64,000 nucleotides of DNA from Nageia nagi. Taxonomy: Eukaryota > Pinophyta. Position 1 is the first letter of the stretch; each line of letters starts with the position of its first letter. Shown piece by piece: positions 12,120 to 27,940 of the stretch. The position numbers and the translations under genes were made by a program. The stretch is from positions 27,590,001 through 27,654,000 of the forward strand of contig JBITNC010000002.1 in NCBI GenBank assembly GCA_050084985.1, read 5' to 3'. The notes beneath the pieces are model-generated. The model did no database searches. It saw nothing but the letters and a program-made list of their open reading frames with translations, and was not told the origin of the DNA.

Positions 12120-12329
12120 TGATTAGAAGATGAAGTTAGGAGCATTGTACAAGAGTTGTCTTTGTAAATGAAGTAAGATCTTGTTAGTGGATGTACTCCT
12201 AGTTGGAGGAACCACTTTATATCTTGAGTCACTTTGTGAGATTGTCTATGCTTGAATTTTGATGTTAGAGTGAGCTTCCATGTGATCTTGGTAGTTTAGA
12301 ATTGTGTTCTTTATAGTTCAAGCCCTTCA
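12120..12329 (+). repeat. Copia-1 3' LTR, 5'-truncated
   Basis: This matches about the last 210 bases of the 5' LTR (from the AGATGAAGTTAGGAGCATT region to the CCCTTCA end). U3 and the TATA box are missing. The junction at about 12119 follows directly on the element's 3' non-coding region, so an internal deletion removed the polypurine tract and about 290 bases of LTR. Confidence 0.85.
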
Positions 12330-12333
12330 CAAA

Positions 12334-12720
12334 ATGGTAGAGAAAAACTCCAAGAGGCAAGGGAAGAAAATTGGGCTAGAATAGGTGGAAATTAACAAAG
12401 GCACTTCATCAACCAAGAAGTTCAATATTGACCTTGAAACTTTAATAAGAGCATCACATGAGGATCCTATCCAGGGGGTAAAAGATGAGTCCATGAAAAT
12501 CCACTATGTGAGCAAATTCATCTCCAAGGTCAATAACATATTGTTGATCATTGAGGTATTCCTAAACAAAGACCCGAAGAAATCTTGGGATCTAGAGGCT
12601 CATACCTAAAACATAAAGATTAGCAAGATCAATACCATAGGGGTAGAATGAATTAACGAACTCAAAATGCTCATAGAAGAGCTAGAGGAGAGCCAAAAGA
12701 AGCATGACCCTGAATAAGAA
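12334..12720 (+). pseudogene. Unrecognised gag-like remnant
   Basis: A single frame runs from ATG at 12334 to a stop ending at 12720 with internal stops at 12382, 12607 and near 12649. The longest open part is 74 codons (12385-12609). The product is charged and helical (LKMLIEELEESQKKHD near its end) with no recognisable domain. It begins exactly at the right flank of Copia-1, so Copia-1 may have inserted just upstream of its start codon. The gag identity is a guess from its composition and context. Confidence 0.35.
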
Positions 12721-12729
12721 ACATGCTCC

Positions 12730-15700
12730 CAAGGCCATACCATCCTCAAGACAAGGTGACCACTCAAGGATAGGGACATCCTTAATAGGCAAATGAAAAA
12801 GGTTTCAAGTCAAGTGTTATAGAGGTAAAAGGAGAAGATGAACTCATGGGCACTAGTTGATGGAAGGCATTGCATTTTAGATGCAATATTTTTAATTTTA
12901 TTTTATGCATAATTTATCTATTTTGGACTCTAAATTTTATATATTTTTGTTAAGCCTTGTGATTGATGAGGATTTGCTCCCACAAGTGCTGAATTTAATC
13001 TTTTAGTGCCATGTGGTATGTTTTTAATGGACCATTGATAATTAGGATTTAATTTAGATTAAATTTATTTGAATTTGCATTAGGATTAGGGTTTTGTTCC
13101 AAAAAAACTATAAATAACCATATAGGGTTCATTTTGTAGGAGGATAATAATTTTGCTCAAGAGGAGCTATGTTGAAAACTTGTTAGAATTTTGAATGCTA
13201 TCTTGGGTGAATGAAGAGCATAATTTTGACAAATCAAGGTTTATTTCACTAAATGGTATTGTGAACTTGAGTATTTCTATTTAATGTTTACTTATGGTTA
13301 TTACATGAATTGTGTGCATTTCTTGCAAGTATGTGCTTGTTAGAAATATGAATGAGTATCTTATGAATTTGTGTGATTACTATTTGATAAATATTGTCCA
13401 CTCTTTTGCATGCAAATAGATGTATGCTAGTGAAATTCTTTCTATAACGTTTGACTTGAGATGTTGCCCATGTTATTGCCATTGACAACACTGCTATAGG
13501 CTCCTTCTACACGTGATTTGGACTTAGTCATTTGTGGTAGAATTGGATAAGTGGGTAAACTTTTCATAATTAACCTGAAAAGAAAGTGATCTAACCACTA
13601 CACCATTGGTGAACTCATCTTTGAATGAACTTGCCTCATATGCCATCATCCCTATTTCACATTTTTCTTTGCTTTCCTTTTGTTATTTTTACTTTCGTTA
13701 CCATAAAAACTCTATCCTTTCAATTGGTGCATGACAACTCCAGTGCTCACAGTAAAACATGGTTAACAATTGCTATCTTTATCCTCCCACTAAACATTCT
13801 AAGTATAGCTACTATTATAGTTGTATAAGATACCTTATGATGCTAGAAACCTTGGTGTAACCAGTCCTTTCAAGCAAAGGTTAGTAACACAGCCTCAACC
13901 ACATGTTGGATGCCCCTTTCCTAGTTATCACCTAGGTGGTCTTCGTAAGTGGAAATAAAAATATCCCAATACTACACTTTTCCAACAATAGAAGCCAACC
14001 TAAATGATGAGTTTCTTTAGTTGAGAAAGTCGTTCAGACCTTAAGATAAAATAAAAATAACCACAACCAAGTCTAAGCCAAGATACACCAAGCTCTAAAT
14101 CTAATCTTTATAAAAATAGAACCTTGTAAACAATATATGAATAAACTGATGAAACCCACAACAACCATTATTGTCTTAGTCTTGGACAATTCATATTGAG
14201 GACATACTAGGTAAGTACAATAACACACCTACATGATATAGTGGCATACCCAAAACACCTTAGATTTTTATGGGATTATACATTTTGCATATGCATGTGT
14301 GTGGGGGTAGGTGGGCGTGTTAGATCATAGGGGTCACTAAACATGAACTTTGTTATCAAGCAAATATTGATATATCTATACATCAATAGCAAGATGTATC
14401 ATAACCTATATAGAAACAATGGTATACCCATAAATTTTGTAATCACTTTTAGATGGTTGTTTATAGTAAAAGATATCATGATGAACATAAAATATCTAGA
14501 TTTGCTATGGGTGCCATGACAGTGGTCATCATATACATAAATCATGTTGGGTATGTTGGGAGATCATGGGAATCAAACTGTGAAGGAAAATATTTCTTCA
14601 AGGTTCATACATATATACAACTCTACAACTCTACACCTTGTGATCTTGTTTCTTGTATGATGATATCAAAATAGAGAACATAAAATCAAAGAGAAAAGAC
14701 TTAGGCTTTTCATGTTTATATGAAATAAGGCCACCATACCTGTGGATTTTGCTACTTGATTTATGTGCATCTTTGGTTACCATTCTTGACCTTCTATGAG
14801 GTGTGGGGCAGATCAACACTTGGCCTTTCTCTACACTTCCATTAATTTTTGCAAATGCATACATTGTCTCTACTCTCCTTGATGGTAGTTCTTAGTGCTC
14901 TAAACAATTGCACTAAGCTCCTTATAAAGAAAGGAAAATGAGAATGGATACAACTATGCAAGTGGGTAGGTAAAATTAGTGAAAATATAGGGTTTAAAGC
15001 ATTTGAGAATTATCAATTGATATTATGAATAGTTTATATAGTTGAGGGAGGTAGGGGATCCATTTGGTAGTTGGATGAGACAACATTGACATAAGGAAGC
15101 TTACTGATTACACTATGGTAGATTATTGATCAAAGTTTGTACCATTACAAAGACTTGGATTTGGTCTTAACACCCTATGTAGTATAAAATTTCCGAGTCT
15201 CCTCTTCATATTGTTGTGGACTTGGTTATGGTAATATATTGGGAGGTTGAGATACAGGGGAATGGACCGAGTAAACTATAGTGGATGTGTCATGGCCCAC
15301 CTCATTGGACCACAGTTTTATTGCATTTATGACTATATTTATGATGGATCTATGGAGTTGGTTGTTGTGTGATGGTTACATTCCATGATTTAGTTATGCT
15401 AGATGTATTGCTATCCCTTATGATGCCATTATACTTGAAGTATTGTTACATACACAAATATTGTTGATGAGGTGTCATTTTTCAGGATTGGATCATACTT
15501 AAGCATTGATCATTGCACTAGTATTAATGATCACAAGATGATATAATGTATCTCACTTATTTTATCTTGCATATTTCCATTTATACTTCAACATGTTTAC
15601 ATGAAAAACATCTATCAAAAACCTTATGATTCTTGCATTAAAAACGAATAGCAAAAACTTGAAACCATGGGTATGATATTTTCATATCATAGAGTTTGAC

Positions 15701-15857
15701 AAGCATTGAATTGAGTCATACTGCATGGAGAAAGAAAGCTTACTAAAATCAATTAAATTATATTGCATTGATTATAAATTTCCTGTTCAAATTTTGCATA
15801 TAAGATATTTTTTATGATATGGAAACATTCTAAAAGACATTTGAAAATAATAATTTT
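12730..15857. other. Anonymous AT-rich DNA, possible old LTR near 12850-13270
   Basis: No supported gene. Around 12850-13270 the sequence resembles an LTR: a TATAAATA box at 13109-13116 within CTATAAATAACC, then a leader-like stretch. No second copy or clear termini were found, so this is only a suggestion. Near 13575-13605 the minus strand contains TGGTGTAGTGGTTAG, which resembles a tRNA A-box, but a matching B-box and cloverleaf are not visible. Small open frames at 13625-13828 and 14453-14674 have no recognisable product. Confidence 0.4.
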
Positions 15858-16059
15858 ATGAATTTTATGGCTGTATATCCAGGCCTTGGGAGAAATCGAA
15901 ATGTGTTCATTTTCTATTTGATACAAAGGCAAGATCGAAATTCATGCTGCAGAGGAGGTTGCAGAGTTCCAGGCTGCCTCGGACTAAGAAGGATGGGAAG
16001 GTCAAGGGTTCGAATTCTTATTTGGCCCGTTGGCTTGAGAAATTTGCCAGTCTTCATGA

Positions 16060-16147
16060 GGAATTGGCTGCGAAAAGAGAGTATGTCCAGCAAGGGGTTT
16101 CCCATTCCGAAAAGCACGCCCCCCTGTTCGGCTCTCTCAGCGGCCAT
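16060..16147 (-). pseudogene. ADK: Adenosine kinase exon 1 (copy 1)
   Basis: The minus-strand ATG at 16145-16147 opens MAAERAEQGGVLFGMGNPLL followed by DI. The block GMGNPLLDI is the conserved N-terminus of plant adenosine kinase, a PfkB-family enzyme that phosphorylates adenosine to AMP. After GACAT (about 16080) the sequence departs from the second exon 1 copy (21347-21417 plus 27401-27427), so the 3' part of the exon is replaced. The frame remains open to 15914 but that extension is not ADK-like. Immediately upstream of the ATG lies a PPR fragment on the opposite strand. ADK exons on the + strand follow from 16861, so exon 1 here is inverted relative to them. Confidence 0.8.
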
Positions 16148-16400
16148 GTCTCAATGATCGCAGGATATGCACAAAATGGGTTTTCTATAAAGAGACTTTT
16201 ACGCAGATGCAATTGTCAGGGACTTTTACGCAGATGCAATTGTCAGGTGTAAAGCCAAACTCTACAACGTTTCCAGCGTTCTTCCAACATGGGAGCTCTA
16301 GAAGAAGGTATGGACATCCATCAAAGAGTAGATGAAAATTGTTTGTCAAGATGCATGATGCAGACACAGTTTCATGGAATGCAATGATTATGCACAAAAT
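16148..16400 (+). pseudogene. PPR protein fragment (copy 1)
   Basis: PPR-type reading with frame breaks: SMIAGYAQNGFS near 16155-16190, a cysteine-rich stretch from a 27-bp duplication, then NMGALEEGMDIHQRVDEN near 16285-16340 and a degraded VSWNAM near 16370. This is the PLS-type PPR pattern of plant organellar RNA-binding and editing factors. The units at 16194-16220 and 16221-16247 are identical 27-mers, adding nine codons. Its left edge coincides with the reverse complement of the ADK start codon. The same junction recurs at 27427/27428, so the fusion predates the duplication. Confidence 0.8.
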
Positions 16401-16860
16401 GAGTTTTCTGATAATCTAAATTGCATTGTTGCACTGCAACACTGTATAGCGTATGCTTCGATTGTTCAGTCTGGCTAAATGATAAAGTCATTTTGGTCCT
16501 TTTTCTGCTCAGTGTATGATCATTTTGTTGTTATAACTGTGACAGTAGAATAGTATTGGCTATGCAACCTGTTATCTGAATCCAGGTCATCCTAGACCTT
16601 TGGTAAATCCTTTTATTCAATATAAAGTTTTTGTTGATGTAAGAGGCTTTGCAATTAATTAGATTGATCTATTTGCCGAACTTTTTTATCATACCACAAC
16701 CTGTCTCCTGTGTCAGTCTTAGAAGTAGGCAAGTTTATCAGGCAGTGAATTTCTGTACTTTATTTTTTTCTGCACTTTATAAGCTGTTGTTCTCTCTGTG
16801 TTTTTCTTAATATCATACTTACAGAGTTCCTTGTTGAACCAGGTAGGAAGAGCTCTCCCA

Positions 16861-21376
<4,516 letters not shown>

Positions 21377-21422
21377 AAGATGTCCAACAAGGGGTTTCCC
21401 ATTCAGAAAAGCATGCCCTTTA

Positions 21423-21817
21423 TGTTATGATGCTACAAATATGAAAAGAAAAATATTGCAAAAATGAAATGAATATTAATTTGATACAGGAAAATAACAA
21501 CTATCTATTGGAAATAACAGAGCATGCGTTGGTAAATAGAACACGAAATAGCATCAATAAACAAATAAGGATAGGATTTTACTGAATAGTAACATAATCA
21601 CAGGCCGTTTCGAGGAGGCTACCTCTTTACAACTCCAAAGGCGAAAAATAATGTTCAAAATGCCTTTCTCCACACATTTCTCTCTATTTATATTAAACTA
21701 ACCTTAACCTTAATAGTAATGCAAAATCGGGCCCCACCCTTAAAATCATAATATTACAATATACCGATAATTTAATAAAATACTAATACTAAAATGTTAA
21801 GATGTGGGATCCTAACA
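21423..21817 (-). repeat. Gypsy-1 3' LTR (left)
   Basis: It begins TGTTATGATGC and ends CCTAACA on the + strand, and pairs with 27007-27400. The two LTRs differ by scattered substitutions over about 395 bases, so the insertion is not recent. The purine-rich stretch CCAAGAGAGGTGACA on the minus strand (about 21818-21832) lies next to it and is the likely polypurine tract. Confidence 0.9.
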
Positions 21818-21829
21818 TGTCACCTCTCT

Positions 21830-22048
21830 TGGGATGAAGCTTTGTCCTCAAAGCTTGAAGTGTGGAAACTGTTGCTGCAGCTAATGAAGGACTTCCCATG
21901 TTGCATCTTCTGGTGCCATGCCTTGCCACTACACAAGGACTTCTGTGATGGAGTGATTATGAAGTTGTCATGAGCATTGATCCAGAATTGCCTCAGATAC
22001 AACTGTCATTGATCCATCCTCTGCCAACTTAGGTAATTATGTTTGAAC
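21830..22048 (-). pseudogene. Gypsy-1 chromodomain remnant
   Basis: On the minus strand, below the integrase C-terminus, the frames contain EAILDQ, then WQGMAPEDATWEVL and LQQQFPHFKL. This is the chromodomain signature of plant chromoviruses (VxWxGxxxEDATWE). Chromodomains are thought to direct integration toward particular chromatin marks. Stops and a frame change split it. Confidence 0.7.
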
Positions 22049-23269
22049 CTAAACCTCTGATCCAACTATTTTTTTGAGGCAAGAGATATGAAACATTGGG
22101 TGAATCTTGGAAGAAGCAGGAAGCTCTAATTTATATGCAGCTTGGCTAATGCATTGTAACACTTTGTAAGGACCATAAAATTTTAGGGCTAATTTTTGAG
22201 GGTTTTTTATTTTTAAGGATTTTTGACGATAAGGTTGCAACCTCAGAAAGACCATGTCATCTACTTGGAACTCTCTTTCCACACGTTGCTGATCAGCCTG
22301 TTGTTTCATACGGTGTTGGGCTATTTGAAGGTTATCCTTGAGTAAATGGAGAATATCATCCCGAGTAACTAAAGCTGAGTCAACTGCCTGAACTTTACTG
22401 GTACTTGCAACATACGAGGTGACTATTGGTGGAGCTTGACCATACAATGCTTCATAGGGAGTCATTTTGCTGGCAGAATGATAAGATGTATTATAACACC
22501 ACTCAACCAAGGGAAGCCATCGTACCCAATGCATCGGTTGTGCTGAAGAAAAACAACGTAAATATGTTTCCAAGCATTTGTTGACAATTTCAGTCTAAAC
22601 ATCAGTTTGTGGGTGATATGCTGAGCTTATGTTTAGTTGGGTACCTTGCAATTTAAAAAGCTCTTACCAAAAATGACTTGTAAAAGTGCGATCACGATCA
22701 CTGACAATTGTCTTTGGCATGCCATGTAGTTTGAAAATTGTATATAGGAATAATTGTGCCACTGTCACTGCTTTGTAGGGATGAGCCAATGAACCAAAAT
22801 GAGCATATATGGATAACCGATCAACCACCACTAGAATAACTGATTTACCATGAGATTTAGGAAGGCCTTCAATGAAATCCATTGAGATATCGGTCCATGT
22901 ACAGGTAGGTATGGGAAGAGGTTGAAGGAGTTCTAAAGTACCCACTATCTCACCCTTTTGTCATTGACACACCTCACAAGCTGCCACAAACTGCTTGATA
23001 TCCAATTTCATACCTATCCAATAGAACATCTGTGCCACTCGCTTATAAGTTTTTAAAAATCCTTCATGTCCTGATGTAGGTGTGGAATGCAATTCGGCAA
23101 GTATTTTTGATTTACATTTTGAGGGAGACGGTAACAAAATTCGACCTTTGAATCTCAAAATACCATCATGCCATGTATGGTGTGGTTTACTCGTGAGGTC
23201 TTGAGTGATTTGTTTTAGCAATTCTTGGGTGGAGCTATCCTTTGCCCACTCTTGTTTAACTTTATCCAA
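22049..23269 (-). pseudogene. Gypsy-1 integrase (degraded)
   Basis: On the minus strand, an HHCC-type zinc-binding N-terminus (HSTPTSGHEGFLKTYKR...CEVCQ) is followed by the rve core: DISMDFIEGLPK (first D), IVSDRDRTFTSHFW (second D), a break after 22664, then TEIVNKCLETYLRCF with the third acidic residue. The C-terminus carries the GPY/F module (KFYGPYKVLQ, HPMFHISCLKK). Stops occur at about 22960, 22663 and 22574. Confidence 0.85.
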
Positions 23270-23296
23270 CCATTGAGAAATAGGAGATGAAAGAGC

Positions 23297-23851
23297 TTAC
23301 AGTGCTACTTGATCTTCAAACTTTTTGGATAAAGCATCGACAACCACATTCTCCTTACCTTTATGGTATACTATCTCATAATCATACCCCAGTAGTTTGG
23401 TCACCCATTTTTGTTGCTCAAGCATAGAAATACGTTGCTCAATGAAAAATTTCAAACTGTGATGATTTGTGAGGATGATGAAATGGTGACCAATGAGATA
23501 TTGTCTCCAACGTTGAACTACATGAATGATGGCAAGCATTTCTTTTTTATGAGTGGATTTACCCAAATTTTTTCCAAAGCGTGTTGTACTAGTGAATGCC
23601 AAGGGATGCCCCTCCTTCATTAATACTACCCCGATTCCTACTCCACAAGCATCACTTTCTATCACAAAGGTTTTAGAAAAATTTGGCATTGCTAATACCG
23701 GGGTGGTACACATCACCTCCTTGAGCTTAAGGAAAGCTGCTTCAACTTGAGGGGACCATTGGAATGCATTCTTTTTCAACAACATGGTTAGAGGTGCTGC
23801 AATCTTGCCATAATCCTTCACAAATTTCCTATAATAGCCTATCAACCCCAA
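23297..23851 (-). pseudogene. Gypsy-1 RNase H and connection domain
   Basis: A 184-codon open stretch: GLIGYYRKFVKDYGKIAAPL (RT connection), then FVIESDACGVGIGVVL (RNase H aspartate), KEMLAIIHVVQRWRQYL, TNHHSLKFF (a D-to-N change relative to the usual TDHxSLK) and NVVVDALSKK (usually ADALSRK). The frame is open but the second acidic position is lost. Confidence 0.87.
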
Positions 23852-24860
23852 GAATCCTTAGAGACTTTTCAAAGATATAGGAATAGACCAGTTTTGCATG
23901 TCAGTAATCTTTTGTGGATCCACTTTAACTCCCTCTGATATAACATGGCCTAAGTAATCAATTTTCCTCTTACCGAATGAACATTTTGATTTTTTTGCAT
24001 ATAACTAGTGTTCCTTTAAAATTTGTAAGGTTTGGTCAACATGTGTCACATATTCTTGCCATGTCTTATTGTAGATCAAGATATCATCAAAGAAAACTAA
24101 AATGAACTTCTTGAAGAACACCTGATTCATTAAACTTTGAAACATGGATGGAGCATTTGTGAGGCCAAAAGACATGACCAGGAACTCATAATGGCCCTCA
24201 TGGATGCGAAATGCAGTTTTCGGTATATCCTCCTCGTTGAGCGGATTTGGTGATACCCAGATCGCAGGTCCAACTTGGAAAAATATCTTGCCCCATGCAG
24301 TTCATCCAATAATTCATCAATGATTGGGATGGAAAATTTATCTTTTATGGTACTTTTGTTGAGGGCCTTGAAATCCACACACATACATCAAGAACCATCT
24401 TTCTTACAAACTAATATAATTGGAGAAGAATATGGGCTTACGCTAGCTCAGATTACTCCTGCATCTAATAGGTCCTTAACCAATTTTTCAATTTTATTTT
24501 TCTGTAAACAAGGGTATCGATAAAGACGAATGTTTGGTGGGTGACTTCTCGGCACCAACTGGATAGCATGATCATGTGATCACTGGGGTGGTAAGCCCCT
24601 TGGTTCCTCAAAGATACTTGAATGCTTACTTAAGATGGGTTACAGATCCTTAGGCTCTATGATTTCAGGTTTGGTGATTGATAAAGAGTATAACTGTGCC
24701 AGCATCCCTTTTCCAGTTTTTTGTAGGATCTTTTCCATGCAATGTGAGCTCACAATTTGTATAGATCCACCTTGTAACCTCCTAAGAGTATGCTTTTGTT
24801 CATTTATTTTGAAGGTCATCCATAGCTTTGCAAAATTCCACTGTACGATGCCCAAAGTCC
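23852..24860 (-). pseudogene. Gypsy-1 reverse transcriptase (degraded)
   Basis: RVT_1-type reverse transcriptase broken into frames. [20 protein letters not shown] and [16 protein letters not shown] lie at 24384-24260. The catalytic box FFDDILIYN lies near 24066-24090, and the thumb region FGKRKIDYLGHVIS near 23935-23970. A frameshift around 24240 and stops near 24007 and 23860 inactivate it. The open frame 24640-24864 is the linker from protease to RT. Confidence 0.85.
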
Positions 24861-25094
24861 TCAACCATTGTACTTCAAAACTATATCACATCCTCCAAGT
24901 GGTAAAGTGTAGATGTCGCTTTCCAAAGTATAGTGGTCCATGCTCAGTTTGACATTGTGACATGTGCCCTTACATGTTATTTTTCCTCCATTACCAACCA
25001 TAACCTCAAAATTATTTGTAGGGTGGATGTAACAGTCAACAAGCTTAGCCACTCGTGGATCAATAAAATTATGAGTACTTCCCGAATCCAACAA
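24861..25094 (-). pseudogene. Gypsy-1 protease
   Basis: An aspartic protease segment with MLDSGSTHNFIDPRVAK (DSG active site intact) and a second conserved block LGGCDIVLKY. It sits between gag and RT in Gypsy order. It is separated from the gag reading frame by a frame change near 25100. Confidence 0.82.
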
Positions 25095-25113
25095 TATTAT
25101 GAGAGGGTGCTTT

Positions 25114-26235
25114 TTAAAAAAACCCTTTGACTTTCATAGTTTGAGGGGTGGTAATTCCTACCAATGCATTGTAAGAGATAATTGGGGCCTCTTCATCTAG
25201 AGTTTCCTCTATAGCCTCTTCGGGTGCATTCTCATATTCCTCCTCACTAGGAGCATCAGCATCAAGCAAATATAACTTTTGTTGTGTACAACAATGATCA
25301 TGAACAAATTTTTCATCACAATTATAGCATAAGCCTTTCTTTCGATGCTCTTCTATATCTTCCCACGTCAACTTCTTAGTTGGCATTGTGCGATTCGGTG
25401 GTGGGGCACTTGTGTTATTAGAGGAATGGAAAATATTATTTGTTTTGGTGAATGGAGGTCTTGTATTTTGTCGATGAGCATTGGCTTTATCTTCAGCGAG
25501 CTTTGCCAAGGCAATAACATCCATCATAGTTTTGAGATTGAACATTTTGACCTCTGGTTTAATTTCTTCCTTTAAGCCACTTATAAAACAACTTGTGAAA
25601 AATGCATTGTCTAACCCCTCTGTGTGATTTGCCAATTTCTTAAACTGATTTTGGTATTCTTTGACTGTTGTAATTTGACGTAATTTGATCAATGCCCCTG
25701 TGAAGTCTTCATAATCACTAGGACCAAAACGGATCAATAATTGTTGAGTGAATTCATCCCATGAAGGAGCAGGATGCGTTTTGGAGTACCATTAGTGCCA
25801 TTGGAGAGCCTCACAGTCCAAATGAAAAGATGCCATGCGCACTTTCAAATCCTTTGGGATTTGGTTCAATGTGAAATAATATCTAGCTTTATAAATCCAA
25901 CTAGTGGGATTATCTCCATCAAATTGAGGAAAATTTAATTTGGTTATGCGGGGAAGAATGAAACCACTTTGTTGGCTTTGAAAGTTATGATGATACCCTT
26001 GTGGATTTCCTGACTGCCTTGATTGCTATGAACTGGATGCATTGTTGGTATGATTGAGACTTAGTTGAAGACTATCACATTTACTATCAAGGGTTTGTAT
26101 TTGTGTTTGTATTTGTCGAATTTCTACTTTGAATGTACTGGTAAGTGTGTCTACCATTTGTTGGATCATAGTTTGAAATGTCATCATGGTAGGATTAGCT
26201 TGGGCTGCTATTTGGGATCTTGTTTCATGTGTCAT
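25114..26235 (-). pseudogene. Gypsy-1 gag (degraded)
   Basis: The likely start is ATG at 26233-26235 (MTHETRSQIAAQ...), with a predicted helical N-terminus rich in Q and T. The frame is broken between 26025 and 25738. The downstream open part of 207 codons has the capsid-type segment LIKLRQITTVKEYQNQFKKL and FISGLKEEIK and a zinc-knuckle-like CYNCDEKF...HDHCC, followed by an acidic tail. It encodes the structural capsid protein in the family. Confidence 0.82.
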
Positions 26236-26992
26236 TTCTGAAAATTGCTATTTCTGAAGCTGATATTTCTGGAAATTGCTATTTTTAGAAAGTGCCCAAA
26301 AAAGTGTATGGGTGTAATATATCAAAACGATCAGCTCGAAAAGATGATCACAATGGGCTAGGTCTCCCGATGATGATTTTCGGAGCATCAGACTTTTTTT
26401 TTACGTCTGTGGGTCTGTCTGCTTTTGTTAAAAATTGCTGAAACGGTACAAATTTTTAGTTATTTAGCTTTGAAGTTTTTACTGCCTCTGAACTGCTATT
26501 TTTGGTGGTTTTGAAAATTGCATGTCGTACATTGTGCTTCCCAAATCAAGGTTTTTATATGTTAAGAAACGATTCTAGGGTAAAGATTATCTATTCTGTA
26601 GGCTTGTCTAAACACCCCTCCTATCCAACTTTCACAAGGAAAGAGGCTACGAAGATGGCTTCTGTGATAAGTAACTTTCTTGCGGCACTTGCTAGCACGC
26701 TATAGTTTACAAACGATCGACATATCTTCCTACCTAGTTTTCGTTTATAACCTAGATAGTCTCTAATATACCTTTCGGTATGTGGAGTCCAATTCCGTGT
26801 AGGGTTCTGTTTGAGGCCTAGGTATTGGTGCAAAGTTTTTTGCACCTCACTTCACACAGCTTTATGGGCAAGTGTGTTTAGCCAAAAATGATAGATCCTC
26901 TTGGATATTTTAAAACCCCCGGTGTAGGGTTTTTAGCCTAGACCTCTAAGAATTGTTTTTTGTTTTTCTGTAGCAGAATGGCCTTGGAAAGA
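26236..26992 (-). other. Gypsy-1 leader
   Basis: About 750 bp between the primer-binding site and the gag start. Open frames of 66-75 codons on both strands have no recognisable product. Confidence 0.5.
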
Positions 26993-27004
26993 GCTCTAAT
27001 ACTA
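26993..27004 (-). other. Gypsy-1 primer-binding site
   Basis: On the minus strand it reads TAGTATTAGAGC, two changes from TGGTATCAGAGC (initiator tRNA-Met). It lies two bases inside the right LTR and fixes the element's orientation. Confidence 0.75.
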
Positions 27005-27006
27005 GA

Positions 27007-27400
27007 TGTTACAATGCTACAAATATGAAAAGGGAAATATTGCAGAAATAAAACGAATATTGATTTGAAATAGGAAAATGACATAATATTGGAAATAACA
27101 GAGCATGCATTGGTAAATAGAATATGAAATAACATCAATAAGCAGATAAAGATAGGATTTTACTGAATAGTAACAGAATCAAAGGCCGCTTCGAGGGGGC
27201 TACCTCCTTGCAACTCTGAAGGCAAAAAATAATATTCAAGATGCCTTTCTCCACACACTTCTCTCTATTTATATTAAACTAACCCTAACCTTGATAGTAA
27301 TGCAAAATCAGGCCCCGCCTTTACAATCATAATATTATAATATATGCCGACAATTTAATAAAATACTAATACTAAAATGTTAGAATGTGGGATTCTAACA
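27007..27400 (-). repeat. Gypsy-1 5' LTR (right)
   Basis: The partner of 21423-21817. On the + strand it starts TGTTACAATGCTAC and ends ATTCTAACA. Confidence 0.9.
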
Positions 27401-27427
27401 CTCTAGCTCGACTCTCTCAACAACCAT

Positions 27428-27940
27428 GCCTCAATGATCACATGATATGCATAAAATGGGTTTTCTGATAAGGCTTTAGAGACTTTTACGTAGATGCAAT
27501 TGTCAAATGCAAAGCGAAACTCTACAACATTTGCTAGCATTCTTCTAGCATGTGCCACCATGGGAGCTCTAGAAGAAGGTATGGACATCCATAAAAAAGT
27601 AGATGAAAATGGTTTTTCATCGAATGTTGTGGTTGTGAGTGCCCTAATAGCCATGTATGCAAAATATTTCATGGACTACAAAGATCACATGATATGCGCA
27701 AAATGGGTTTTTTAATAAGGCTTTATAGACTTTTATGCAAATGCAATTGTCAGGTGTAAAACCAAACTCTGCAACCTTTGCTAGCATACTTCAAGCATTT
27801 GCCACCACAAGAGCTCTAGAAGAAGGTATGGACATCCATCAAAGAGTAGTTGAAAATGGTTTTTCATCAAATGTTGTGGTTGTAATTGCCTTATTCATTT
27901 TCTTGAAAATCTTCTCCAATTTGAGATTAAAGGCATAATT
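27428..27940 (+). pseudogene. PPR protein fragment (copy 2)
   Basis: The same PPR fragment as 16148-16400 but longer, starting at the reverse complement of the ADK start codon (27425-27427). Readable blocks: NSTTFASILLACATMGALEE and GMDIHKKVDENGFSSNVVVV with SALIAMYAK (27510-27665), then a second partial repeat unit SGVKPNSATFASIL and GMDIHQRVVENGFSSNVVVV (27750-27885). The unit starting CACATGATATGC repeats at about 27438 and 27684, suggesting internal duplication. Frameshifts and stops are frequent. PLS-class PPRs bind organellar RNA. This copy cannot encode one. Confidence 0.82.

Larger units (their letters stand above)
4130..12329 (+). mobile_element. Copia-1: decayed Ty1/copia LTR retrotransposon
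   Basis: A full-length Copia element in + orientation. It has a 501-bp 5' LTR, an initiator-tRNA-Met type primer-binding site, a leader of about 3 kb, gag, protease, integrase, reverse transcriptase and RNase H in Copia order, a short tandem-repeat region, and a 5'-truncated 3' LTR. The flanks AAAAA (4125-4129) and CAAAA (12330-12334) could be an imperfect 5-bp target duplication. Many in-frame stops and frameshifts make it non-autonomous. It is clearly related to Copia-2 and Copia-3 over gag, pol and part of the leader. LTR length and the 3' repeat type group it with Copia-3. Confidence 0.92.
21423..27400 (-). mobile_element. Gypsy-1: Ty3/gypsy chromovirus-type retrotransposon
   Basis: A complete but decayed element in minus orientation: LTRs of about 395 bp, primer-binding site next to the right LTR, then gag, protease, RT, RNase H, integrase and a degraded chromodomain toward the left LTR. 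The flanks CTTTA (21418-21422) and CTCTA (27401-27405) form a 5-bp target duplication with one substitution. It inserted into ADK exon 1 in the same transcriptional sense as that exon. Numerous stops and frameshifts break the polyprotein. Confidence 0.93.

Noticed and set aside
13575-13605. tRNA A-box-like TGGTGTAGTGGTTAG on the minus strand
   Set aside because: No matching B-box and no plausible cloverleaf in the following 80 bases.
15985-16020. tRNA B-box-like AAGGTCAAGGGTTCGAATTC suggesting a SINE
   Set aside because: No A-box at the right distance, no poly(A) or SINE tail and no second copy in the window.
15858-16157. Open frames on both strands around 15858-16252 read as a novel protein
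   Set aside because: The minus-strand frame is explained by ADK exon 1 and the + strand frame 15944-16252 is partly its antisense and partly PPR. No separate gene is needed.
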